A DNA stretch of 64,000 nt. Origin: Symsagittifera roscoffensis (Eukaryota; Xenacoelomorpha; Acoela; Convolutidae). Each line of letters opens with the position of its first letter. The first letter of the stretch is position 1. Below, piece after piece: positions 23,218 to 33,335 of the stretch. The stretch covers positions 67,133,415 to 67,197,414 of the forward strand of contig NC_087062.1 of assembly GCF_963678635.1 (NCBI RefSeq), in the 5' to 3' direction. The position numbers and the translations under genes were made by a program. The notes below the pieces were generated by a model, which was given only the letters and a program-made list of their open reading frames with translations, did not search any database and was not told where the DNA came from.

Positions 23218-24953
23218 TTTTGTGCTTTATGACTGTCAATTTGTAACTTTCTATGTGCTTTATTGGTTGATTCCAATTGTATAGTCGTACTGGTTTATTC
23301 TTGTATGTGTTTTTTATTCTTCGTTTTCATTGTATTGATTAATGTGATGTGGTTTCTGAGTCAGAAAAGAATAACGGATCTTTAACTGGGTAGTTCTTTT
23401 TTATTGAGTCTTTTAATCTATAAAGTTCTTGTAAATGACTTGTTTCTGATTCGGAAAAAGCGTTTCTTTGTTTTGAAAACATTTTTTTCGTGTAATTTGT
23501 CTTAATTTGCTTAAAAATTTTTGTTTGATTGTTTGTCGTTTGGTTCTAATATATCCAATTGACTGTCTGTGTGGAGTGATTATGAGATCATATTTTTCGT
23601 TGTTATTTCACAGTTGTGTAATATGATTGTTTGTTTATTTTCTAAATTGTCTAGTGATATAGGGTTTAGGATGATGGATGCAATATTTGTATTAGTGATT
23701 TTTAAAGAGCTTAAACTATTAGTCCTTACTTTTTTTTTGGGTTAGCCTAACTTGGTTCTTGTTGTTTAGGGTTGGAGAGAAAAGCATATATCGATTCCGA
23801 AGAATGATTGTTACTTTCTTGTGGCTAGTCTAAGTTAAGGTGTTAACTTACTTAATCTTTCCTAGGGGTAATGATTGTGTTCAAGGGTTGGAGAAAAGTA
23901 AATCAATCCACAAGGTTCAGGTATAATTACAACACAAGTAGTTCGTTAGATACTATTTTAAACTTACTAAGTTTAAGTAATATCATGGGTGAGGTAGAGG
24001 GGGGATTAAGTGAAGGATGAATAACCGAAGTTATTCACTGTTTATCCTAATTAGGATGGTTAGTATTATTGAAAAATTTCTGTTAGTCCTGGGTCAAACA
24101 AAAGGTTGGATAGTGAATCGACGTTTTAGGTCGTTAGACACCAGCTAACTGTGTAGGGGAGAACAAAATTGTTCTATTTGATCCAAGGATAAGCCTTGAT
24201 GATCAGGATATAAATTATTAGTATAAAATTTAGTTGGTAGAAAAATGAAATGGAGATCCAAGGAAAGTCTTGATGATCTATTTAGTTTGACAGGTTTAAT
24301 TTAGGTAAAAGTAAAAATTAGAATAGGTCTTTTTTAAAGTAATTTAAAGTTTAATTGGTAGAAAGGTTTCGTTTTTGATGATATTAGTGGTTTTATGATT
24401 TGCTTGTTATGTTTAGGTGATGACGCTGAGATGAAGAAATGATTTGTTTTGTTACTAACAATTTGTGTATTCACTAACTAATTTTTAATTGTTATTTTCA
24501 ATAAACATTCTTTTTAGATATCTTTTCAATTTTACTGCAATTTTAAAGAAATGATTAGAAATTTTTTTATAAATCGTTATTGTACAATAATAATTTTAGC
24601 GCCTGTAATTATTGGTGAGGAATTTTCCACAATGATACTATGTCTGCAAATGAAAATCTCAATTTCATTGCTCATAAAACGCTAAGTAGAAAAGTTTGTG
24701 TTGGCTTTTGCTGTACGACCATGAAACTAATGGGTAGGTTCAGTTGTAGTCGTAGATCGTCTCTTGTCCGAGGTTTTCTTCCAATACCGGGAGCTCTCGT
24801 ATTGTTCGGAATAATGGCTCTGATCTATTGAGTGGTAGAGACATTTCAATTAAATTATTATCGTTTAACATTTTTGTGATTTTGTGATTTTGTCTAAGTC
24901 TAATCTATTTTATGTTAGTTCTAAACTATTTTTTTTGCTTAAGGTCTTATTCG
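23218..24953 (-). other. 1.7-kb untranslated leader of the LTR element
   Basis: Between the primer binding site and the first ORF there is no convincing coding frame. Short repeats occur: GATCCAAGGA...CTTGATGATC at about 24,180 and again near 24,250, and GGGTTGGAGA near 23,770 and 23,886. A leader this long usually carries packaging or internal ribosome entry signals, but none is recognised here. The small plus-strand frame at 24,640-24,831 looks like chance. Confidence 0.55.
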
Positions 24954-24971
24954 AGACTTTTGGTCGCACCA
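24954..24971 (-). promoter_or_regulatory. tRNA primer binding site
   Basis: On the minus strand the 18 nt TGGTGCGACCAAAAGTCT lie two bases inside the LTR end. They begin with TGG, the complement of the CCA tail of a tRNA. This is the expected spacing and form of a minus-strand primer site. I do not assign the tRNA species. Confidence 0.85.
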
Positions 24972-24973
24972 GA

Positions 24974-25340
24974 TGAGTTGGGACGGAAGGTATAACTCAT
25001 AGAGTAATTTCAGATAAGGTGCACCGTCTGCTCGTCACGCTATCTTATTTTCGGCCGGATAGACTCGTGCAACTTCTTAGTCTAATAACGATCTTAATCT
25101 TACTCTTATATCTCTTAGTCTCAATAGATCTAGAGTATACTGGTTTGTTACGAGTTGGTCTCTTGAAAGAAGCAACTAAGCTGTAAGTTAAACTCAGAAT
25201 GCTCTGGTGCTGAAATTACAAGTAATTTCAGCACTTACAGAAAAGTGGGTTGTTAGTTAGATGGATCATGATTGGTTTGTGTTAAATATTTTATAGTGAT
25301 AAAATATTCAATAATAAAATATAGTTTAGATTTGGTTCCA
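24974..25340 (-). repeat. 5' LTR of the 23.8-kb element
   Basis: 367 bp, plus-strand TGAGTTGGG at the inner end and GGTTCCA at the outer end, so it reads TG...CA in both directions. It should contain the promoter. On the transcribed strand it has AT-rich stretches such as TTTTATTATTGAATATTTTAT, but I cannot fix a TATA box or start. Confidence 0.9.
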
Positions 25341-25344
25341 GAGC
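25341..25344. repeat. Target-site duplication GAGC, right
   Basis: GAGC directly after the right LTR, matching 1,578-1,581. Confidence 0.75.
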
Positions 25345-25590
25345 TTTAAACATGTCTCGTACCCATTCTTTCTAACAGTCCCCACAGTCCGCTTTCGGGG
25401 CTAGTTCGACCACTTCCGATTGGAATTGCTAAAAGGAATTGTTTTTCATCGGCAATCTACCGAGGAGTTTAAATCTTTCAAGTCCTATAATTTCTACTAT
25501 GACGACCTCTAGTTTGTTATAGCGGTCTCTAGTTCATACCGTCCGTATAAGAATGTTTGATTGACGTTTACTGAATTTTTTATTGCACTT
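25345..25590 (-). pseudogene. Decayed gag of the older element (right part)
   Basis: The minus strand reads as a broken retrotransposon gag: NNSF-stop-QFQSEVVELA followed by KEWVRDMF, which resembles the xSFxxFxxxLxxLA...xxRDxF pattern of Ty3/gypsy capsids. It ends at the insertion site and continues at 1,581 with sequence that leads to the zinc knuckle near 1,250. The two pieces were one gag before the 23.8-kb element landed. Confidence 0.5.
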
Positions 25591-26130
25591 CTTGTTCTAG
25601 GCAAAGATACATATAGCTTTCGGGCTTTTGGTCGGTGTCGTCTGATGGGTCTGTATTTTTTTTAGTTTTTTTGCTATCGATTCTCTGCCTTCCCTTCTCA
25701 TGTTTTACTCTTTTTTCTTTCTTTTTATATTGTCTGTCAATGTTTTTAAGTCTTCGTTTCATCTGTTATTTTTTTCTTTGAAGAAAAGTCACTGTGAACT
25801 GCGAGTTAACATCAGACCATTTCGCGTTTTTTTTTGGTAAAATTTGCCAGTTGGAGACTGTCTGCCGTTTAGAACATTACATTGGAGTTTTTGAAGTGTT
25901 TTTAAACCAAAATGGTGAGTTTTTGAGCTAAATGGTGAGTATTTGTCTAAATTTTTTGTTAAATCATAAATTTTAAAGATCCACACTGGTATAAAGTAAA
26001 AACTTAATTCTCTGTGTCTTCTGAAGATTACAAACAAAAAATGTTCGAGAGACGGTATATTCTTTGACTTCATCAGGATTTTGAAATTTTAACAAACCTA
26101 ACAGTCATAAGAGAACGCCTTCACAACATC
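25591..26130. other. Unassigned, possibly upstream part of the older element
   Basis: Minus-strand open stretches of 60 codons (25,762-25,580, very Lys-rich) and 94 codons (26,073-25,789) occur here. They could be the N-terminal gag region of the older relic, but I see no motif to confirm it. Confidence 0.25.
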
Positions 26131-26139
26131 CCTGGCCAA

Positions 26140-26510
26140 AAATTCGACGAACTTATTTGGCCGTCAGGGCCGAACATAAGCAAAAGCATCATTGTGTTAA
26201 GATGACTACAGTTTACTATCAAACAGGTTGTCGCAAATCATCATGTAGTCCGTTAAGGCAGACTATCAATAAACATGTAATTATAAATTCAGAAAGACAA
26301 CAAAAAGTTACCTGATTTTAAACAGTTCTACTCATTCATACTTTCCGACATTGCTGATTAAAAACTTCCTTGGCCGGTAAACGGAACCCTAAAGTAATAT
26401 TATCATTTCTTATTACGCCCTGGCAGTTTTTTCATGAATTATTTGGCCAGAAAAATAGAGAAGTAAACACGGAACAAAATGAATTCAAGCATAATTCGAT
26501 TTAAAAAAAT
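26140..26510 (+). repeat. R3 repeat, copy 1
   Basis: Shares ordered words with two other places: GATGACTACAGTTT, TTGTCGCAAA, TACCTGATTTTAAAC, and GGCCAGAAAAATAGAGAAGTAAACACGG (split here as GGCCAGAAA and TAAACACGGA). The spacing is similar in each copy. Highly diverged, no ORF. Confidence 0.55.
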
Positions 26511-26699
26511 CTGTTTTTTTCATTGATGACTTACTGCAAAAAATCTGTTCAGCTTTTTCATTGTTTTTTAAATATTTTTTCGCACACTTGATGTTTTGTT
26601 TTGAATGATGATTTGTTTTGAATGATGATTTGAATGATGAAAATAGGAAGATAACTTAATGATGCAAAACAAATAGAAGATTATCCAGACGTTCATAAG

Positions 26700-27250
26700 A
26701 GGTCGCTCTTACAATTTCTCTGTTGCCACAAACGTCCTCCTAAATACTTGGCTTTGAAGTCCGAACTCAAACATCAGCATCAAGTTTTTAGGATGACTAC
26801 AGTTTAAATTATATCAAGTTGTCGCAAAACATCAAGTAGTAGATGTGGCAAACGACCAATTTTTTGGTTACACTATCTGGACAGATAATTAAAAAAATAC
26901 CTGATTTTAAGCAGTCTAATTACTTGATGCTTTTTTCCCCTGAAAATACATTTAAATCGTTCAAAATTTTCATCAATGTTTTTTTTTCTGTTGTAGAGGG
27001 AAAAACAATTTCCAGAGTGCTCCGAATTGAATGACGGCAGTTGCAGGTCCCTTTCTAGGCTAAATGTCTAGATGCGTTTCAACAATCAGGTTAATCATTT
27101 TTTACCAAACAAAATAATAATTTGAGATGCAGCAACCTTAGCTATGCACTGGATAGATTGAAAATCTCCACTCTTTTTTAAGTCCTAATAAAGTTAGTTG
27201 AGACGTTTTATGGGTAGAAAGCAACTGTTGTCGGAACTGTTGTCGGAAAA
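26700..27250 (+). repeat. R3 repeat, copy 2
   Basis: Repeats GGATGACTACAGTTT, GTTGTCGCAAAACATCA and TACCTGATTTTAAGCAGT in the same order as copy 1. Its right part (27,125-27,250, TGGATAGATTGAA, AGAAAGCAACTGTTGTCGG) matches 41,105-41,240, showing the family extends at least 500 bp. No coding frame is seen. Confidence 0.55.
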
Positions 27251-28035
27251 TAGCAAAGCGTAGGGCTTTTTCAAGATAGTTTTACCAAACATGACAAATT
27301 GGAACTTTTTAAAGCCCTATCAAAACGGTTCGCATCAGTGCAAAAGAGTGGTCCTTTTGAACACTCTTGATTTTCAAAAATATGGCAGATTAATTTTCAG
27401 AACTAATAATTATATTCTTTTTTGACAAAAAAAAAACAGTTCAAAAATTCAAAAACATGTTTTCTAAAGATTCTAACCATATGCTGTGTTACTACAGGTT
27501 GACTAATCAGCATGTAGAATAGTGACAAGGTAATCAAACACTACCCGCACAGGGTTTCCATGAAAGAAGACCAATTAAGTTTTAGTTTAATTCTCAGTTT
27601 CTAAAAAGTATACTCAGTTGTAATTAATTGAAAACGAGTTTTTTTTGCTAATATTTAATGAAACATTAAAATCCAGTGCTAATCATTTATAACCTATTCT
27701 TTCTCTTTTATAGATAAAGACAATGAAACTTCATTGTAATTTACTTTTCCCTCAATTGAGATGCTAATTTAAAAGGCTGTCTTTGTTTAAAAATAAAATT
27801 GGTTTTTTGTTGTTCAATTTCAATTTTTTTTTGCAAAACTTTGTTACTGCTTTTATTCAACTATTTTTTCTCATATTTGAGCCTTTGAACATTTTTTTTC
27901 AAAAACTATCCGAAATGTTTTGTAAGTGGATTGTTTTGCAAGAAATTTTTTGACGACAAAATGCTTTTTCGGCCAAGCTTTTCCAAAAATATTATTTCTG
28001 GACGTCTTTTCAAAAATGGACCGAGACAAACTTGA
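27251..28035. other. No recognisable feature
   Basis: AT-rich sequence with T- and A-runs on both strands. I see no gene, tRNA or clear repeat. Confidence 0.4.
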
Positions 28036-30203
28036 AGCACCCGCCCTTGACCTGAACCCCCCTGAACCACCTCCCACGCCAGTGTTGACCCTCCTCCGCC
28101 AGAACCAACCCGGTTGTGGGAGGCGGGTTGGTTGTGGCGAGAAGGGGGGTTGGTTCAGGTGACCGGGGGCACTTCAGGTCAGGGGGTGGGCGGCTCAGGT
28201 GGGTGATAGGTTTCAGGCCAGGGGATGGCTCAGGCGTGGGGAGGAGGTAGTTCAGTTGTGGATGGGGGGTGGCAAAGGGACAAACGTTGGTGTGAAGGCT
28301 TAGGATAAGTTGACGAAATCATTTTGAAATATGAGAAAACTTAGGTCTAGAAATCGAGTAGGCCGTACACTCGCTTTGCAAAATATTCTTATTATCATCT
28401 GCTAAATGCACAAACGAAATTATACTGGAAAAAAACTCGTTTTAATTGATTTTAAATGGCTTATAGATACTTTGAACGTTGATAAAAACAGATTATAGTC
28501 AGTTTTTTATTCCGATTTGTTGTCTGAGTGCAACCTGGTAATCGATTATATTGATAATTTTTAGACCAAAAAAACCAGTTATTATTGATTTTTTTTTCAG
28601 TTAGCAGTTTTTAGGCCTTCATAATTTCACAAATATGTCAAATTTGCGTCAAAATTGTTTGACTAACGCCCGAGAATCGGTTGAGAATACACAACACTCC
28701 AGGCATTTTTGAGGGAAAAATTACAAGCTCAGAAACAGCATGCCAGTTTGTCAATGCAGCGCTGAGCCAAGATTTTGTCGCATAAAATTAAGTTTTCAAT
28801 TCAAAAGTAATTGGAATTTTGAAATCAAGAACAGTCAGAACTGAAAAGAAAAAGAAAGTAGTAAATCGTAGTCCACATCGTTGTCGGGATTCTAACTTTG
28901 TAGCGTCTTGAATCTTTAAGCAGAAGACCTCAAACCTTTTTTTAGGTCGACTAATTTGACTTTCCGAGCTCTCCTGAAATAGTAGAAAGACCCTACTTTT
29001 TAGGCATTTTTAGGCGTTTTTAGGCTTTTTTTGGAAAATTTTGGCCAAAGAGTTGCATTGTTTCGGCGCACGCTCCCCCTTCAAAATTAGTCATCTTGGC
29101 GGCCAAGGCACCTTTAGAAAATTTTTGAGGTTGTTCAGCGAAAAATTGTTGTCATAAAGTTATACCAAAGGGGGACCCTTTGGAAAAATTTGGCAACCAG
29201 AACTGAGGAGGGGCCGGTCTCCCCCTGCTCCCTCTGCAACAATCTCATTGGAAAAAAAAAAGTTTCAACAATTTCTCCTTAAAAACTGTCTACAACAGCA
29301 GAAAACACTGTCAACAACATCAAAAAACTGCAAAAAAACTGTCAAAAAAACTGTCAACAACAGTCATCACACACATTAATCAATTGATGCAAAAAATGTA
29401 ATAATTATATGATGTTTTCAGTTCCTTCTTCACAAAGAACTAAAAAAATTGATACTTTGAATTCCGATAGCTGCCCGCATTTAAAAAAGTGAATAAAAAA
29501 ATCGATTATAATGGATTTTCGTGGTCTAAAGTCTTGTAAATATAATCGATTCCGATGTTACGTTCAGACAACAAAATTGTTCTAAAAATTGATTTAAATC
29601 CATTTTTTCTCACCAAAACAAAATGCATTATAATTCATTTGGAATCCATCATAATGGACTTTATAATAAGTAGAAAATCACATTAAAATGTTTTTTTTTT
29701 CACTTTATTTTTGTTCTGCGCGTCGTGAAAAATTTTGCGAGAATTTCTGAATTTATCAAATGAGTTAAGCGGAAACTTTGCAAACCGAGTGTACGGCCTA
29801 ATCCATTTCTAAACCTAAACTCAAATTGCAAAAAGATTCCGCCAAGCTCTACCCATCTAACGTTTGCCCCTTTGCTCCACTTCAATCCCCCTAACGCTTG
29901 CCCCTATGCTCCCCTCCCTTCACTGAACCCCCTCCCACTGAACCCCCCACCTGAACACCCCCACCTCCTGATAACCAGCCCCCCTCCCCCACCGCCTGAA
30001 CATCCCCCAGCCCCCCCCCCCACCTAAACACTCCCCTCACCTGATCAACCCCCCCCCCCGGGAACCACCACCACCACTAACCTCATCTGAACCAACTCTC
30101 CCTTTTGCTCCCTTACAAGCCACTAGCCCAACGTTTACCACTCTCCCTCCCCACTTAAATCATCCCCACTCCCAATCCCCCTTGAACCCCCACCCCCAAA
30201 GTT
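28036..30203 (-). mobile_element. Long inverted-repeat element with G/C-rich ends (R4a)
   Basis: The left part at 28,265-28,395 (AAACGTTGG, TAGGTCTAGAAAT, TAGGCCGTACACTCG, TTTGCAAA) is the reverse complement of the right part at 29,765-29,880. Outside each lies a compositionally extreme array. It is C-rich then G-rich at 28,036-28,265 (repeats of CCTGAACC and GGTTCAGGT), and purely C-rich at 29,880-30,203 (CCTGAACCCCC words). The interior holds ATAATCGATTAT motifs and a core homologous, in opposite orientation, to the core of the element at 31.7-33.3 kb. No transposase frame is present, so it is non-autonomous. Exact ends and target duplication are not resolved. Confidence 0.6.
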
Positions 30204-30240
30204 TCTATTTATATATTCCTGATTCTATTTCTTCTATATA

Positions 30241-31080
30241 TACCCGGGTTGACGTCCATAAAAGAAAAGTGCTTATCTTACAATTTCATATATGGCGACT
30301 ATGGAAAAAATGCTTATCATACACTTTTCATACAAAATATAAATTTGCATTAAATATTTTTAGAGAAAAAATTATTCTGTTCTAATTCCATCTTTTGAAT
30401 CTTTCACAAGCAAAAACACAAATTTGATGTAAAGAAGTTTTTAATCCCTTTTTTGGTTGCAAAATTGCTTTTGTGCTCAAATATAATTTTTTGCCAAAAA
30501 AAAATTTTGCATGCAAAATTTGACTTTTTGTGTTTATAACGTAGTCCAGGGTGAGTTTTTCACCCAAAAAATCCAAAAATTGGAAAAAAGTGTTTTTTTT
30601 TTGTAAAGGATCATGATTTTTTTATTTCATTTGCTAGGATGAAAATAAAATTGTAAAAAAGCAGGCCTTTTTTTCAAAAATTATCTTGCTACATACAAAA
30701 AGTTACATTTTTGGCATATACTTCCATGTGAAAATGTAAAAATTAAGGTAGGTGGCAAAAATCACCAATCGCAGTTTATCTGCGTGTTAACTGCCAGTTA
30801 CACTCTGGCTTTTTTATGACAATTGAAACACAATCGGATGAAACATCGGATAAAACACAAAATTTCAAAACAAGTATTTTTTGGTGTTTTCATTTACGGA
30901 AAAAATGCTTGTCATACAATTTCATTGTATGGAAAAAATGCCTATCATAATATTTTATAGCATGGAAAAAATGCTTATCATGCTATTCTCATAGTTTTTT
31001 TTTGGTCTATGAAATAGTATGATAAGCATTTTTTTCATAAAATGAAGTAGTATGATAAGCAATTTTTGTCAACCCGGGTA
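30241..31080. mobile_element. 840-bp TA-flanked inverted-repeat element (MITE-like)
   Basis: The ends are TACCCGGGTTGAC (30,241-30,253) and its exact reverse complement GTCAACCCGGGTA (31,068-31,080). This fits CCCGGGTTGAC termini inserted at a TA that was duplicated, as in the Tc1/mariner group. Inside both ends are repeats of ATGGAAAAAATGCTTATCATAC: one or two at the left (30,260-30,330), three in a row at 30,898-30,995 and two inverted at 31,005-31,055. No protein is encoded. Mobility would depend on a transposase elsewhere. Confidence 0.85.
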
Positions 31081-31690
31081 TTCCCTTCCCCTCTAACCGT
31101 ATTGGGACTCGACCCCCTGCCGACCCAAAGTGTCCCCCCTTTGTACTATTTTCAGATATCTTTTTTTGGCTGACTGACCTATTTTTTCCTTGGGCGCCAA
31201 AACAGATTATTTTTTGTGGGGGTGGAATAAACAAAACTTTCCAAAAAGTGCCAATAAACGCCTTTTTTGGCTTGTTCTTCCAAAATAATAAATATAAATG
31301 AAAAATAAATATACTTATGTAAGAAAAAAATGAACCTTACTAATTTTCATGATGACCTTTATCTGAGTATTTGGGAAAGGTTTTATTACAATTAATAAAA
31401 TTTAGAGAATGCCTACTCGCAAAAGTGCAACATCTAAGAAGAGGTAATCAATTACCCAAATCTGTCTCATTAGTTTTGCTCTCTATCTCCGCGTCGATTT
31501 TAGTTAGTTTTGATATCACTTTTCCGCAAGCAAGCAAACAATGAACAAAATCAAATTGAGCTCAAAGATGCTTATTGTACTCCAAATTTCTTAAATGCGA
31601 TGCATGCTTTTATTTCTAAATTGGTATATAAATAAAATATAAAATTATTTGAAGTGCACATTTTAAAATTCTATAAAAGTCTATTGAAAT
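31081..31690. other. No gene seen
   Basis: A short CCCCTGCCGACCC-containing patch at 31,080-31,140 is followed by AT-rich sequence. GCCTACTCGC near 31,410 is the inverse of the GCGAGTAGGC word that opens the next element and may be an old element end. No supported ORF. Confidence 0.4.
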
Positions 31691-33335
31691 TCATTGCGAG
31701 TAGGCCAAACTGTGTGCACTGGATAGGCGCACAATTTTGTGTCTGTATGTTCCTGGATTCCAGAGACAAGTCTTTAAATATGTTCCAAAATGTAAGTGGA
31801 TTCCACTTACAAAACTTCAGTGGATTCCGCATACAAATACCTCTAACCTAAAATTTGTTGGCACATTGATTTTGTTTCGGATTCCGCAACGAGCGAATAT
31901 AGGTAGTTGTTCTGGATTCCGCAAATGTAAGCGGATTCCGCAAACGTAAGTGGATTCCGCTTACAATGTGCGGATTCCGCTTACAATTTGCGGATTCCAC
32001 TTACAGTTGCGGATTCCGCGACAGCTCAAGCTTACTAAACACATATAATATTATTTGCTCATGGATTCCACAAACTGCCCGCACTCAGAAAAAAGAGAGA
32101 ATAATAGATCATAAATGGTTTTTATTCTCAGTCTACATAAGTTTCAAAAAAAGAGATTAAACACGATTAAAAATGGATTATAATGTAACTATTTTTTGAA
32201 ACAAAAAAAAACCCATTGGAATCGATTATAATCGATTATTTTTTTAAAATATTATTTCTGAAACTTTATTGAATTATAATCCATTTTTATTCAAAAAATG
32301 TCATTGCTTCATTTTGTTTTATTTTTTTTTGTTTTGTGTCCTTTTCTGTTGGTTTCTTTTCTTCTTGTTTACTGTTTACTATCTTACTGTTTACTGCAAG
32401 GACGAATTTAGGGGACGCCTTTTTCCAGGGATTCTAACCCCTGTCTACACAAAAAAGGGTTCCCCCATTCTAATGTTTTGAGATATCCATATTTGATGAC
32501 GGACCCTTTGTCCTTTGCCTCAATAAAAACTAATTTGGAGGAGCGCGCGCCAATAAAAACGCGGTTTTTTGGTAAAATTTTTCCAAAAAATAAAATGTTT
32601 AACAAAACCGTTTTTGGCCTGTTTCTTCAAAAGTTAGCTTTTTGGGAGAGCTCGGAAAATCAATTTGGTCGACCTAAAAATCAATTTGGTCGAAATTTTT
32701 TGAAAGTCCGCCTCCACCCTTCGAAAAAATATCATATTCTTGCCTGGTTTGCTGATTTCTCACTTCTTACTGATTTTTACTGTGTTTTTATGCAGAATAG
32801 CTAAACTTTAATCCGTTATATTTCAATTTTCTTGTAAAATAATTTTTTGAAAGAAAAAGGGATTAGAATCTATTATAATAGATTGTAATAGATTTGAAGA
32901 GATTATAAGAGATTATAAGAGATTTTCGGAAAAGTTATAATCAATTATAATTGATTACAATTTATTAAATTGTCACCAAAAATGTTATCATTATGATGGA
33001 TTATAAATTGCTTAAACATCTAAAATGGGTGCTTACAATTAATTATAATTTTTCTAAAGGTACGATTATAGTTATAATATAATCGATCATTTTCTCTTTT
33101 TACTGAGTGCAGCTGGTTCCGGATTCCACGCATTTTGTCGTGGATTCCGCAAAGTTGCCTGTTTTGGAGCAATTTTGAGCAATACAGTGTTGTAGCTATT
33201 TGTACGTGGAATCCAAAACAGCAGAGAAGATCAAAGAAAAATAGCAAAGTTGCGGATTCCACGATAAATCTAATTTTTGTCTGTTGCGGAATCCTCTTAT
33301 AATTCACAAAATGTACAGTTTGGCCTCGTAATGTT
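31690..33335 (+). mobile_element. Long inverted-repeat element with GGATTCC arrays (R4b)
   Basis: The left end GCGAGTAGGCCAAACTGTGTGCAC (split: GCGAGTAGGCC, AAACTGTGTGCAC) near 31,697 is mirrored by GTACAGTTTGGCCTCGTAAT near 33,312. Just inside the left end are eleven GGATTCC words at 31,753-32,065, commonly GCGGATTCCGC or GTGGATTCCAC. The right end has five, in both orientations. The interior has ATAATCGATTAT motifs. Its core (GAGAGCTCGGAAA at 32,646, GTCGACCTAAAAA at 32,668, and a GGTTCCCCC word at 32,459) is shared with R4a in reverse orientation. No transposase seen. Confidence 0.6.

Larger units (their letters stand above)
1582..25340 (-). mobile_element. 23.8-kb env-bearing Ty3/gypsy-like LTR element
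   Basis: A complete but inactive LTR element transcribed right to left. Support: two closely similar terminal repeats beginning TG on the plus strand, a GAGC target duplication, an 18-nt primer binding site just inside the right LTR, and gag, protease, RT, RNase H, integrase and env-like regions in Ty3/gypsy order. It is very long for the group (5-10 kb is usual). The reasons are a 4.9-kb internal tandem duplication, a 1.7-kb leader and several kb after pol. Stops and frameshifts interrupt pol and env. The TKGPI motif in the integrase core (SFDTKGPISPSSEG) and the env-like region loosely recall Tor-type elements of tunicates, but this assignment is uncertain. Confidence 0.88.

Noticed and set aside
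24640-24831. Small plus-strand ORF with a hydrophobic end inside the first element's leader
   Set aside because: Antisense to the element, no motif, no sign of conservation.
30182-30576. Short ORFs on both strands at the MITE's left end
   Set aside because: They overlap the inverted terminal repeats and internal repeat units and have no domain.
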